From contig JANPWX010000614.1 of the NCBI GenBank assembly GCA_024734555.1, forward strand, positions 62,001-126,000: a DNA stretch of 64,000 nt, given 5' to 3'. The notes beneath the pieces were generated by a model. That model made no database searches. It worked only from the letters and a program-made list of their open reading frames with translations, and was not told where the DNA came from. Position numbers and translations under genes: made by a program. Positions within the stretch are counted from its first letter, which is position 1; each line of letters opens with the position of its first letter. Of this stretch, positions 13,101 to 24,800 are shown one piece after another. The DNA is from Trochalopteron elliotii (Eukaryota; Chordata; Aves; Passeriformes; Leiothrichidae).

Positions 13101-13954
13101 TTTCACCAATCAAGGGATGCAGAGCCATGACCAAGGTCTCAGCTGAAGAAGGAACTGACACTCTGTATATTCAAGTTCAATCACAGCCCTCAGCATTGAG
13201 TGCTGTGGCAGTAAGAGCTTCTGGATACAGGACAGCTGGTATTATTATCCACTCCCATTCCTACTTCTACGACTCCCAACACACAACTGCCTCTCATTCA
13301 CAAACTGCTCCATCAAAGACAACTCCCAAAGGTTTCCCTTCAAGTTCATACCAAAATATGCAAACAAAAGGTCAGTTCAAATCTGTCCATTTCACTTCCT
13401 CTTGGGAAGATTTAAATGACATGTCAGAGTTTGTTTCACTGTTTTTGTCTTCCCTCCACAGACTTTTGGGGGACTGTCATGGAGAACCCTGATGACGGTG
13501 CAAAGATGTGCTTCAGGAGAGACACAGCCCCTCTGGCTTCTTCCAACCAGCTGCAGTCTTAAACCCCATGACACAGAAGGTCCTGTTGTATTTCAGAATA
13601 TTTGTGACCAACCAAGCATGTGTCAATCAAAACATCTGGGGGAATAGGACTGTCCTGGGGGAAGCAGTGGGTGTGACACACAGGGGTAGCCTGAGGGCTT
13701 CTCAGATACGCTTTGGGCCGCAACTCTGACAAATCCAGATCTCCAAGAGATCGGCACCAACAGGTTTTAATTAGGCTTCAGTAGGTCCTGCTTCAGAGTG
13801 TGTGACCCAAGCTTTGGGCAGTGGTGCTGCGGGACACCGAGGGGGTCCCAGCGAGTGGGAACCTCCCGCCAGTGCCGTCCCCAGGCAGGAAACCTGCAGG
13901 AGCAGCTGCCAGCACTGCTTGCTTTGGCATCAGGAGAGGGAGACAGGCGGAGAA

Positions 13955-14115
13955 CTTCAGCCTGGGCTAATCGGCCGGGGCCTTGTTTTATTTCCAAATG
14001 TTCCTGACGCAGCCATTAGAGCTGCCCAGCCAACATCCCAGGGACGATTCCCTTTGAACGGCCGCTTTGTCTGGTAACTTTATTTACACTTTTGATGCCA
14101 ATGTTTATCCACTCT
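13955..14115. promoter_or_regulatory. Candidate conserved non-coding element
   Basis: The block retains several CpGs (AATCGGCCGGGG, GACGCAG, GGGACGATTCC, GAACGGCCGC) beside AT-rich motifs, with TCF/SOX-like CCTTTGAA and GCTTTGTCTGG. It is followed by AT-rich sequence (GGTAACTTTATTTACAC). No repeat family or exon is recognised. Inference only; alignment across birds would decide. Confidence 0.25.
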
Positions 14116-14459
14116 TTAAAAAGCTATTCAGAGCATCTCCCAAATTAACTTCAGATGTGAGAGCAAGGGGAACATTCCCTACATCATATTTCATACACTT
14201 TTGTGTTATTTAATTCTTGGAAACTCTTTTTTTTAAATATAAAAATATTTTTTAAAAAATCTCTAAGGTTTTGGAGAGTATAACCTCTCCCTGTGTGGTC
14301 TGTAAAATCTGGCTGTAAAGCTCTTTCCTGAAGTTCACAAACGCCATTATAAATCGTCTCCTTATCTTGCTTATTGGGTTTCTGCTTTCACTGACACATC
14401 CTGGATATGGAAGTGCTCCAAGTGTCCTCCACCACCAATGGGCCCATGCCCCTGGCAAG

Positions 14460-14862
14460 AGCAGCTCCATGTGGGGATGGATGGCATGGATGTCCCCAGG
14501 AGATGGGGATGAGGTGGAGGGCAATGGAATAGGTGGGATGGCATGGGAAGGAAGAGGTATATGGGGGGACGGGGTGAGTGGAATGGGATGGGTGTGATGG
14601 GATGAGATAGAGTGGGATGGAACAGGGTAGGATAAGACAGGAAGAACAGAAAACAGGGTGAGATGGGGTAAGTGAAATAGGATGGGTGGGTTGGCATCAG
14701 ATGGAGTGGGATGGGACAGGGTAAGATAGAACAGGAAGGATGTAGGAATAGGGAATAGGGTAAGTAGATGGGGATGGGTGGGATGGTGTATGATGAGATG
14801 GGGTAAAGTTATGAGATGGGTCAAGATGAGATGGAGACCAGACCAGACCAGACCAGACAAGA
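14460..14862 (+). repeat. Degenerate purine-rich minisatellite
   Basis: About 400 bp of imperfect GGGATGG / GATGAGAT / GGGTAAG-type units. Two longer blocks appear related: GATAGAGTGGGATGGAACAG near 14606 and GATGGAGTGGGATGGGACAG near 14700. It ends in a clean (GACCA)n run of about four copies at 14837-14857. On the minus strand it makes a long artefactual frame rich in Pro, His and Ser. Confidence 0.85.
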
Positions 14863-14869
14863 GCATTTG

Positions 14870-17344
14870 CTTTTCCCCACTTCACCACAAATCTTCCCTC
14901 AGATTCCAGTCTTTCTCCTCTTGGTGCTTTAGAAGAATGAAGCTGACTTTCTGTAGCGGAAAAAGAAGCCCAGAGCAGCTGGTATTCACAGGGCTCACTG
15001 GACACCCACAGCCAAGTCCCTGGAGGGTTGAAGCAGATCACCAGCTCTGCTCTGCACATGAGGCAGCTGCAGTGGCACAGCAGACTTGAGATCCATCCTC
15101 CAGACCCCTGGGAAGGGGCTGCACCATCAGCACCTGGAGCTAACCAAAGTACCTGTGGACCTTCCTGCATTGATTGTCCCAGCAATGACCAGCTGAACTG
15201 GAAGAAGGAATCACCTACACCCGGGGTTAACGTCTCCATTCCCAGCTGGCATCACCGCTGGCTCCCGCGCAAAAGGCATCACTGTCAGCAGGCAGCTCTT
15301 GGGCTGTGACTTCACAGCTCTGAGGGAAGTTAAAAAGACTCTTCACAGGAGGCCAATTTTCACCAAAAAAACAGTAGGTAGCTTGAGAAAACGTGCAAAT
15401 CTGTCTATCAGATCCCAAAATCCTGCTCGGTGCAGCAGCCATCCAGCTGTCCCTACCTCAGCAGTCCTCCCCACAGCCCAGGATGTCCAGCAGAGGAAGC
15501 CAAGCAGCTGAAGGAGTTGGAGGAGATCTGGGAAGGCAGACTGTATCTGCTGCTGGGCCAAGCCAGTGAAAACCACTGCATCTCCTGGGACCCTGCAGCT
15601 GTGAAGAAACCTCTGGACAGGACTAAAGAGGACCTGATGACAGCCAAGGGCTTGGACAGGGAAGAGGGAATCTAAAATGATGTATTATTTGGATTTGGAT
15701 TATTTGGACTCAAGCAAGACTTCCATGCAGTTAACACCCACCTTGTCCCAGGGCACAGTGTACCAAAGAAATCCACTCCTGACCAAAAATGGGGTCTGGG
15801 GACACAGAGAGTGGCTTTTTGTCGACCCTGCAGCTCTGGTAATGGAGGACAGCTATGCTGATTCCCTGGCAGGGACTTTCCAGGTGGAAGGTGAGGCTGC
15901 AGACCATGTGCCAGGCTGCAGGGCAGCATCCCATCAACTTAGACCGGGGCTGCTCATCCCTGAGCACCTCACCCTGGGCACTCCAGAAGGGACAGAGATC
16001 TCCATGGAAGTGGCTGGCATGGGAGGGCAGTCAAGAGGAATGCAGGGGAGGCTGCAGCGCCAATGCAGGCATGGTTAGGCATCCAGGTGAGATATGGGAA
16101 GGGTTTATCACCTTCCCTTGGTGGCAGGGGGGTGGAGGGGTAGTACTGCAGCCTCCTGGCAGGCTCTGAGACATCCGTTTACAGAGCACTTGGGGATGCT
16201 CAGAAGCAAGGCGCCACACAAGCACGAAATGTCATTACAAAGGATATGATTTAAGGCCAGGCAGGGCCAGGAGAGGAGGGGGATCCAGTTTGCATGGAAG
16301 ACTATACAAAATAAATCCTGTGCGAAAGGCTTCCCGCCTCCACAGCAGAAAGTGGAGCTGTATCAGATGGCCTGTCTCTGCCATGCTCTCCTTCTTCCTT
16401 TTACAGGCATAAGATGACTTTTTTTTTTGCTCATCTTTGCTGCAAGACTTGCTGGGTCCCGCCAGCTGATCCATGGCCAAGGGGAATGTCGAGGGAGGAA
16501 GGAAAATGAAGGGATCTAGATCTCCTCCATGGTGGGACCTCCACAGCCATGTCCCCCCCTCAGCTGGACAACCTGCAGGGTCAGCAGAGGCATGTGGGCA
16601 CCAGAGGGACATAGTGCTGACATCGCTGGCCACATGCAAAGGTTAGGAGAGGCTGCAGAAAATGTTCTGGAACCTGGTGAGAGGCTGGTGAGCCAGAAGC
16701 CATGTCCCCACTGTGCCACCACTCAGCTCCTCCCAGCACAGCCAGGCTCAGGACTTCTCTCCCCTCACCCCAGGTGCCATGGCCACACATCTGCTGCTGC
16801 TCCCAGCCCAGGCCTCTGCTCAGGTGATCACTCTGCTCAAGTGACCCACCCTGCCCTCACCTTCCCGCCTGCAGTGAGGGCTGGCGGCCACGCTGCTCGC
16901 TCTGCGCACAGAGGGGTGGCACACAGAGCCAGCTGCATCCCACCACTGGGACATGAGCTCCAAAGAAGCTGTGGAGAGAGCATTGCTCAAGCCTTAAGCC
17001 ATCATGGATGTGTAGATATGGTCAGGAAGAGCTGGGAAGGATCCCACCATTTGAGGGGAGGTGATGGGGAGAGCTGGGCCGGTCCCTCTCTCCTCTCACT
17101 GCTCTGCCCACAGCCGTGCTCAGGTGGACACAGCTGGTGCAGCTGAGGATGTGTCCAGGTGCCCATCCTGCCTGATAGCCAGGGGCTGGCAGCCTAACCT
17201 GCCACAGACTCTGTCTTCCCATCACTGAAGCTCCATGGCGAGCAGGTGATGGTCCTGGGGCAGCAGCAGGGTGCTCAGGGCTCGCTGGCCCATGGCCCAG
17301 CCCCACTACTGGCACTGTAACAGGAACAAACCAAAACGGGGCTC
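14870..17344. other. Unique non-coding DNA
   Basis: No gene, TE or RNA was recognised. A block near 15220-15370 carries a few CpGs (TTAACGTC, TCCCGCGCAAAAGG) and could be conserved. The remainder resembles ordinary vertebrate intergenic sequence. Confidence 0.4.
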
Positions 17345-18728
17345 CAGTCCATGTGATGCCCATTCACAAAAAGGGTAGGAAGGAGGATCCTGGTAATCCA
17401 GACCAGTTAGCTTGACCTCAGTACCCAGTAAGGTCACGGAACTGTTTATATTGAGTGTCATTACACAGCACTTACAGGATGGCCAGGGTATCAGACCCAG
17501 CCAGCACTGCTTTAGGAGAGGTAGGTCATGTTTGACCAACCTGGTCTCCTTTTATGACCCGGTGACCCGCATGGTGGGATGCAGAAAAGGCTGTGGATGT
17601 TGTCTATTTGGATTTCAGCAAGGCCTTTGACACTGCCTCCCACAACATATTCCTGGAAAAGCTGCCAGCCCATGGCTTGGACAGGAGCACTCTTTGCTGG
17701 GTTAAGACCTGGCTGGATGGCCAGGCCCAGAGAATGGTGGGGAATGGTGCTGCATCCAGCTGGTGGCCAGTCACCAGTGGTGTCCCTCAGGGGTCTGTGC
17801 TGGGGCCAGCTCTGTTCAATATTTGTATTGACAACATGGATGAGGGCATTGAGTCTTTCATTAGTAAATTTGCAGGCGACACTAAGCTGGAAGGTAGGAG
17901 GCCTCTGCAGGGAGACCTGGAAGGGCTGGATGAATGGGCAGAGTCCAGTAAGATGAAGTTTAACAAGTCTAAATGCCAAGTCCTACATTTTGGCCACAAA
18001 ACCCCCTGCAGCACTATAGGCTGGGGACGGTGTGGCTGGACAGTGCCCAAGCAGAAAAGGACCTGGAGGTACTGGTGACAGCAGCTGAACATGAGCCAGC
18101 AGTGTGCCCAGGTGGCCAAGAGGGCCAGTGGCTTCTGGCCTGGATCAGGAATGGTGCGGCCAGCAGGAGCAGGGAGGTCATTCTTCCCCTGCACTCAGCA
18201 CTGGTGAGGCCACCCCTTGAGTGCTGTGTCCAGTTCTGGCCCCTCAGTTTAGGAAGGACATTGAGACTCTTGAGCGCATCCAGAGGAAGCAATGAAGCTA
18301 GTGAGGGGCTGGGAACACAAACCTTGTGAGGAAGGGCTGAGGGAGCTGGGGTTGTTTAGCCTGGAGAAAAGGAGACTCAGAGGTGACATTATCATTCTCT
18401 ACAATCTCCTGAAAGGTGGCTGTGGTCAGGTGGGGGTCTCTTTCTCCAGGCAGCAACTGACAGAACGAGAGGACACAATCATAAGCTGTGCCAAGGGAAA
18501 TATAGGTCAGATATTAGGAAAAAGTTTTTTTATGGAAAAAAGGAAAACGTACTGGAATGGTTTGTCCAGGGAGGTGGTGGAGTCACCACCATCCCTGGAT
18601 GTGTTTGAAAAAAGATTGGATGTGGCACTAGGTGCCATGATTTAGTTGAGGTGTTAGGGCATGGGTTGGACTCCATGACCTTGAGGGTCTCTACCAGCCT
18701 AGCGATTCTGTGAATTCTGTGATTCAGT
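17345..18728 (+). mobile_element. CR1 LINE, 5'-truncated, with RT remnant
   Basis: This is a non-LTR retrotransposon fragment covering the carboxy-terminal half of ORF2 and the 3' UTR. It contains the CR1 reverse-transcriptase landmarks: PSQHCFRRGRSCLTNL-type sequence, [16 protein letters not shown] (motif A), [14 protein letters not shown] (motif B) and SKFAGDTKL in place of the usual FADD motif (motif C). The frame is intact from 17593 to 18078. After that the matches jump between frames, showing frameshifts. The 3' end carries the typical GTTTAGCCTGGAGAAAAGGAGACT box and terminates in GATTCTGTGAATTCTGTGATTC. The element lost its 5' end, as is usual for CR1, and cannot encode a working polymerase. 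Confidence 0.95.
17593..18078 (+). pseudogene. CR1 reverse transcriptase fragment (broken)
   Basis: A 161-codon open stretch of the CR1 ORF2 reverse transcriptase. It spans the palm motifs A ([11 protein letters not shown], about residues 6-16) and B (VPQGSVLGP, about residues 68-76), and motif C, where one Asp of the FADD box is replaced by Gly (FAGD). The thumb begins after that ([15 protein letters not shown]). The family protein makes cDNA by target-primed reverse transcription. The missing Asp is expected to abolish catalysis. The upstream finger domain is in a different frame. Confidence 0.9.
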
Positions 18729-18729
18729 C

Positions 18730-20415
18730 AGCAGGAAGCCCCCCCGAGACTCATCTCCATGGCTGCAAATGGAACAAAAGGAAATTGTGGACAGAAGGAT
18801 TTGCCAAAAGTGCTCCTTCTTTTATTTTTAGGGAAATTTCAAAATGAAAATTCCTCGTTTTCAGCTTTGCTGTGAATTTTTCCCACTTTCCCCACACAGG
18901 GCAGGTAAGAAGTCAAATGCTATTTCCACAGGAAAGAAATATATCCTTCCCCTTAAGAAGAAGAAGAAAATATTGATAAAGCTAGAGGAAGGGGAGGTCC
19001 ATTGAAATAAAATAGCCAGCAGTAAAGTCATTGGGAAATGTTAAATGAACAAACAAATGGTTCATTGCTCTTAAATTTCAGACCAAATTGTCTTTGCAGA
19101 GCACGTGAATTTCCATCCCCACCAAAGCTCAGACAGGAGAAGAGAAAGAGGTTCTCTTTGACCTCTCTTGGTGATACCTCTTAAAGCCTTTCATGCTCCT
19201 TCATTCAGCTGTGTGTTCTCCCCCTTTTGCCACAGAGAAGGAGAACCCTTTTCCCAGGAGAGCTGCCTCAAAGGTCTGGATACTTTTCTTTGTCCATTGG
19301 CTCTGAAGGAGGGTGAGAAGATACAGCTCCAAGCCTGGATACCTCCCTGATTTGGCCTTAAGTCAAGCAAGACAAACCCTGGCCTGCAGGCAGTTTTAAT
19401 GAGGAATTTGCAACCCTAATTAGAAAAATAAGGCCATATTCACGCAACATATAATATAACACAAAGGTTAAGTTGAAAGATCCAAGGTCTAAAGAGGAGA
19501 AAAACCAAAGAGGCCCCAAAGTTTCCGAGTTCCTGTTGGCTTTGGAGAGAGGTCCATGCCTGGGGAAGTTCAAGCTTCTCCGGATCTCCAGGGTCTACAA
19601 AACCTGTGCAAGGCTCTCCAGCGAGCAGGCTTGCTCCCACGGTTTCCGGCATTTCCTAGGGAGGGAAGGTCTGGGAAGCACTGCAAGAACAGCCTTTTGC
19701 AAAGTATTTTGGCACCCTTGCTTCCAGCAGGGATGCAGAAAGTACAAAGGCTGGAAAACCTAAAAAAAAATAGAGGGAGGGGGGATAACTGAAGGTTTCA
19801 AGCATTAGCAAGTTTGACTTGGGGGTGGTTCAAGCTGGAGGTGAAAGTTCGGGCGAGGTGCTCATTCTCCATGAGTCAGAGCCTCCGGAGTGGCAGGAAG
19901 CTGAGGATCAAGAGGCAGCTGTCAGGGGCAGAGACTTTTACCAGAGCCAGCCCCTGGGGCACAGCTCTCTGCGTGGCCAGGGGAGCCAGAGCTGAGCTTA
20001 GACCCATGCCAGGCGTCGGAGCAGGGACAGGGGTGACAGCCCAAGCAGCACGTGCGACACCGCGATGTGAGCACGAGGGTCAGGCAGCCGCTGGCAGCAG
20101 TGCCTCAGGAGTTCAGCAGCTGGAGATGAGCCCACGATGACCCGCTTTCCCTCTGAACCTCTGACAGCCTGTCTCCACGCACCGCGGAGCCAGACACACC
20201 CACTGAGATGAGGCCGATGTCCCCGGGTGACCCCGCGGCGCGGCCGGGGAGGCACCTGAGCCCCGAGAGCAGTGCTCGGACTCACTGGAGAGCGGGGAAA
20301 CAAAGCAGGGCAAAGGATAGGGACGAGATGCTATGTTAACGGCTGGCACGGCCCCCCTCTGAGAGACTCTGGGGTCTTCTGAAATTCTTCAACAATGGAA
20401 AATTCCTTGCTCTCC
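18730..20415. other. Unique non-coding DNA with a CpG-richer patch
   Basis: No gene was recognised. Bases about 19980-20330 hold more CpG than the surroundings (GGCGTCGG, CGTGCGACACCGCGATG, CCCGCGGCGCGGCCGGGG). This could be a minor CpG island but has no visible exon. The rest is AT-rich unique sequence. Confidence 0.4.
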
Positions 20416-20417
20416 CT

Positions 20418-20515
20418 AAAAACAAAAACAAAAACAAAAACAAAAACAAAAACAAAAACAAAAACAAAAACAAAAACACAAAACAAAAAAAAAAAAACAA
20501 AAAAAACCACACACA
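20418..20515 (+). repeat. (AAAAAC)n microsatellite
   Basis: About ten AAAAAC hexamers (20418-20477), then A-rich sequence with CACAC (to about 20515). No SINE or LINE body lies upstream, so it is treated as a simple repeat. On the minus strand it gives a spurious Phe/Val/Leu-rich frame that should not be mistaken for a membrane protein. Confidence 0.95.
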
Positions 20516-21499
20516 CAAAAAAAACCACAAAAAGCAACAAACCTCTCTCTCAATTTGGGCAAACAAGCATTTTTGCTCTGAGTTCCCTTGATTTTGACTT
20601 TTCAATTGTGTCTTAGAAAACAACGTGAAACAGCACATTACAAAGTGCTGTTTTTTCCCTAACCTGTCCTGGAAATTGCCTGTCCTGAATCTCCTCAAAG
20701 GATGTGTTCTGATACTGCCAGAAAATAAAATTACGTAAAATAGGTTTTAAACCAAAATCTATGCAGTTTCCCAGAGCTCAGCCATGCCATACTGCTCAAT
20801 GCTGCATCCTCCCATACCATTTTGCTGACTGACCACACATGCAGCACTTCTTTTCTGCTGAAACACCACATCAGCATCCCTTGTTCTGCTGTTCAGCCAG
20901 AGTCTATACTCCAACCTCCTACACATCCCCTAATTTTGGGTGTCTTACAATTTATTCTCACAGGGTTTTGGGAAAGAGGCTTGCAGATATGTACCAGATG
21001 CTTGATGGAGCTCAAAGACTGTATGAAGGCAGAATCAGCACCCTCATTTTGCAGGCACCAAGACAAGCCAGGGATGGAGCTGATGGTGGCTGGTGTGGCT
21101 GCCCCACCTAGTACTTCCACCTGGCAGGAAATATATACAGACAGGGCTGGAGGGTTTGTCAGGTCCCAAGTGGAAGCTGCAGCTGAGCCTGGTACAGGCC
21201 TTTTGCTCAAGTCCCAAGGTGGACACACAATGGTCCAGGCTGGAGTCCATCCTGAAACCCTCAGCCCATCCTGAAGACTTGCTTTCCACAAGGGTTGAGC
21301 ACAATGCAAGCAGGAGACACATGAGCATCCCTAAAAAAATCTGTAGACTGGGAAGAGCTTCTCCCAATCTGCTCTGCTCTTCAAACTCAGTGCCAGTCCC
21401 TGCCTGTCCAGCAGTATCCATTTTTTGGGAAGCCTTTGAATTGGGAAGAAAACAACATATGCAGCCAAGTTTACAAAAACAAAGCTCAAACAAAGGCCA
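20516..21499. other. Unique non-coding DNA, nothing recognised
   Basis: Unique sequence with frames of up to 150 codons on both strands that overlap each other. No domain, repeat or RNA is recognised. Confidence 0.4.
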
Positions 21500-21835
21500 T
21501 AAAATCTAATAATTAACAGAGCAAATAAGCTGAAGGCCCATTAGGCTGCACATATTAGGTAATGACAAGTAGTTCGCAATAACCACTTCTGAATGGACTT
21601 CACCCAATATGCATTTAATTAGGGTTTAATAAAGCAACAGCATGTTCTTAAAAGCCAATTAGAAACATATTCACTGTGGTTTAGAAGCTATGTAATAGAT
21701 GCCTGTAGGAACCAGATACGTGCTGATTACACAGCTATTAATCCTCAATAAAGGGTCTAATAATCATTTTGTTCTTCAGGAGCAGGCAGCTGCTTTATTA
21801 AATCTTAATGAAATGCATACTCAGGAGCTTTCCTT
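21500..21835. promoter_or_regulatory. Candidate enhancer-like conserved non-coding element
   Basis: This ~330 bp block is AT-rich and packed with homeodomain/POU-type cores: AATCTAATAATTAACAG, ATATGCATTTAATTAGGG, CCAATTAGAAAC, CAGCTATTAATCC, GTCTAATAATCATTTTG and TTAAATCTTAATGAAATGCAT. It has stop codons in all frames, no repeat family and a sharp compositional contrast with the GC-richer flanks. Dense TAAT and ATGCAT motifs are typical of deeply conserved developmental enhancers. The role is an inference without alignment. Confidence 0.4.
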
Positions 21836-24800
21836 CAAAGCCAGTCTGTTAGGAAGATGGGTTTAGGAGTGCCAGTCTGCTGAGAGAAAGGACCTCCTCC
21901 TCACCACCAGCTCTGCCACCATGGCAGTGGGTTTGAGGCCAACTCTGCTTCCAGAGCAGTTGATTCCTGCAGCCAAAGAAATGAGAGATCACTGGATCTG
22001 ACAGCACCATGAGACATTTCACCCTGTGCTGAACGTTTCTTTGCATGGGGAAATGTCTTCATGAACCAGGATATCCATCTGATTCATGGCTCTATGTCCA
22101 AAGCATCCCTGTGCAACTCACATCAGGAGGAGAGCAAGGCCCTGGGTTCAGTGAGGTGGTGCCATATTCCATCAGGATCAGCTCAGCCACTTCTCCAGAA
22201 ATTCACCTCCTGCCTGTATTCATGGCCACCCAAAAAAGGAGTGACTGAAGTGAGGTCCCTTCCACCACCCCCCAAAGAGGAGCTGGTTTGATTGAGGGTC
22301 TGGGCCACTCAGATGGTGGCTTCCTGTGTTACCTCTAGGATTGGAAGTTGATCTAAAACCTGGCAAGCCATTATTATGTTCCCATGGACACACATCTGAG
22401 CAAGGCATGCCCACACCTTTCCACCACAACTCCATTGAAAAGCCAGCAAAAAACACCATTGCAGGCTTAAAAACTGACATATTGCAAAAACTTTTCATAA
22501 ACACCCATCTGTGTTTTCACCTGCTGTTTTCCCACCCCTCTAACACATGCCCTTGGGTTTTCCATGTTTGCTGGAAACTTCAGCAGCTGCGGTTGGGATG
22601 CAGCCACACTTCACCCCTACACTAACCTGAAGATGAAGATGTGCCTGGTCCTCACTCTGGGAGCAGAGACCACCCCAACACATCAGCTGAGTGTCAGCTT
22701 AGAGCTGCCAGCCCATCCTCCTCTGCTGCCCAGGAGGATGAAGGCACAGCCAGCCAGAGCTGGTGCAACAGGGCCAGAACCACCAGGATAGATGCAGGCC
22801 CCAGAGCTGGAAGTAGCACAGTCCAGCAGCACAAGGTTCTGCCCACCAGTTCAGACTGGGACTGAGAGGCGCAGGTCCCTGTGTGGTCCTAACTGAGGCC
22901 AAGCCTGGCTCCCAGCCAGCAGCCCTCCTTAGCCTCCTTAGCCCTCAGGACTCAGCAGTGTTGGGACTGACAGTCTGGTCACAGAGAGGTCATGGCACTG
23001 TAGGGGCCTCATTCCCCCCCCCAGCTCCAGGTCCCAGCCTGGTGCTGAACTTTGCAGAGGATCAGTCAGGGCAGGTCATGGGAAGAGCAGCTCAAGGCAA
23101 GAAGCAATGGGAATGAGAGAGGGTGGGTAGTGGGGTGGCCCCTGCAGCCCTGAATTTCAGCTTTCTGCTGGGCTCTGCTGGGGAGGGAATGGATAAAGCA
23201 GGGAAAATACCTGGGATACACATGTGACATCTCAAATATGCTGCCCTCTTGTACGCTTTCGGTGATCCTACACACTAATTAGCCCAGTTAAATTGAGCTC
23301 TGCCTGCTGCTCCCATGCCAGGCAGGGGGTCTGTCTGACTCTGGCAGGGCAAAGTGCCTCCTAGTCCTCCTGGTTATAGGGCTTTGCAGCCAGGGGTGCA
23401 GCTTGGAGGGGCAATGCCCCACCTGTTCATGGCTGTGGGGCCAGAGAGGGCACAGCCAGACAGCTCCTGTCTCCACAACGGGACTGCCTCCACCTGCTCT
23501 CCTGTCTCTGAGGATCACTGGCTCCTCTCTGCCCAGCCTCATGCACAGCACTCTCCACCCCAGGGCACCTGAGTCCCTCCTTCCCCTAGAACCTGACATC
23601 ACCACCCCAGTCCCAAGTGGACATCTCTTGCAATGCCCTGCTGCAACCAGAGCAAGTGTCCCACAAGGACAGCAGCCAAATATCCTGCGTCAGGCATGCT
23701 CACCCTCAAGGGTGCCTGAAATTGAAGGATCCTGGACCCCAAAATGGGGAGACCATCCCCTACCACATCAGCAACTTCTCTGGCCAAATGTCTCCTAAAA
23801 AGGAGTCATGATTAGCCTTAAGCAGAGTGCTGGGGGTGTCCTTGGACAGCTCTGGGCCTGGAAGCTGCTGGTTCACATTAGGTGCTGTCAGGCCTTGCTG
23901 CAGGTAACATCCTCTCCTGATGGAACGTGATATTAATTCATGTTTTTTCACAGAAAAGGGTTATTTCTTTCCAGCCTCAAGGAGGAGATCATCTGCTGCA
24001 CAGATCAGTCCTACCAACAGCCCAAACCAGTCCCAAGGGAAATAAAGGAATGAGGCATTTCATTATTCTTGTTCCTCTCAGTAAAGAAAAGATAGACCCA
24101 ACCAGGGTGCAGATCGCTCCCACCTGCCCACCCATCCCTCTGTGTGCCCTTCCAGCTTGGCATCCCAGTGCCTTGTGGGGATGGAGAGCCTCAGCCATAG
24201 TTTCTGGTGAGACCCCACATAAGAGGTAAAGGACTGGGAACTCCCCTCTTCCAACCAGTGAAATACTGACTCACCCACAGACATCCACTCCTAAGCATTT
24301 GCTCTCGGGGATATGGCAGGAGAAAGATACTCCATGTGTCCACCATGAACTCTGGTTACCTCCATCAGCAACCTTCAGGTGGTCCTTCCCACCCAGCCAC
24401 AGGTGCCTGAACTCCACACTGCTCTGCCCACAAGCTCAGGGCAGAAACCCCTTGGCTGGGCAGAGGTGCCCAGACCTGTGCAGGGTTGCTTGTTCCCACC
24501 TTTGGCATATCCTGCTCTTCTTGTTCAGATAAGCCTCTCTTGCTTACAGTGTTGGTGATATCAGCAGTTTTCTTGTGGAACACACGGCTTCTGCAAAATT
24601 AATGTCTTCCCTCAGGACAGTTCTGGTTTTCTCCCAAAGATCAAGCCTCAGGCTTGTTTAGCCAAACCTGAGCAGTTTGACATCGGCTTGACATGAAACC
24701 TCCTGCAAAGCTTGGTCCAGGGAAAAGTGATGTCCCACCAGTTCCAGAGGGGACAGGCTGGCATGCAGGAATTGAAAATGAGGTTTTCAGAACTGAGCAT

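Larger units (their letters stand above)
6257..14455. other. Mostly unique non-coding DNA
   Basis: About 8 kb of unique sequence with no TE body and no coding exon that I can recognise. It contains a short (ACACAAAC)n tract at 7136-7177. Two AT-rich stretches with homeodomain-like motifs could be regulatory: around 11940-12010 and 12215-12260 (AATAATTATTCCATTATTTG). Open frames of 100-140 codons are present but overlap frames on the opposite strand and have no domain signature. Confidence 0.4.

Noticed and set aside
14252..14866. 204-codon minus-strand frame rich in His, Pro and Leu
   Set aside because: Translation of the degenerate purine minisatellite.
20331..20698. Phe/Leu/Val-rich minus-strand frames resembling membrane proteins
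   Set aside because: They are translations of the (AAAAAC)n microsatellite.
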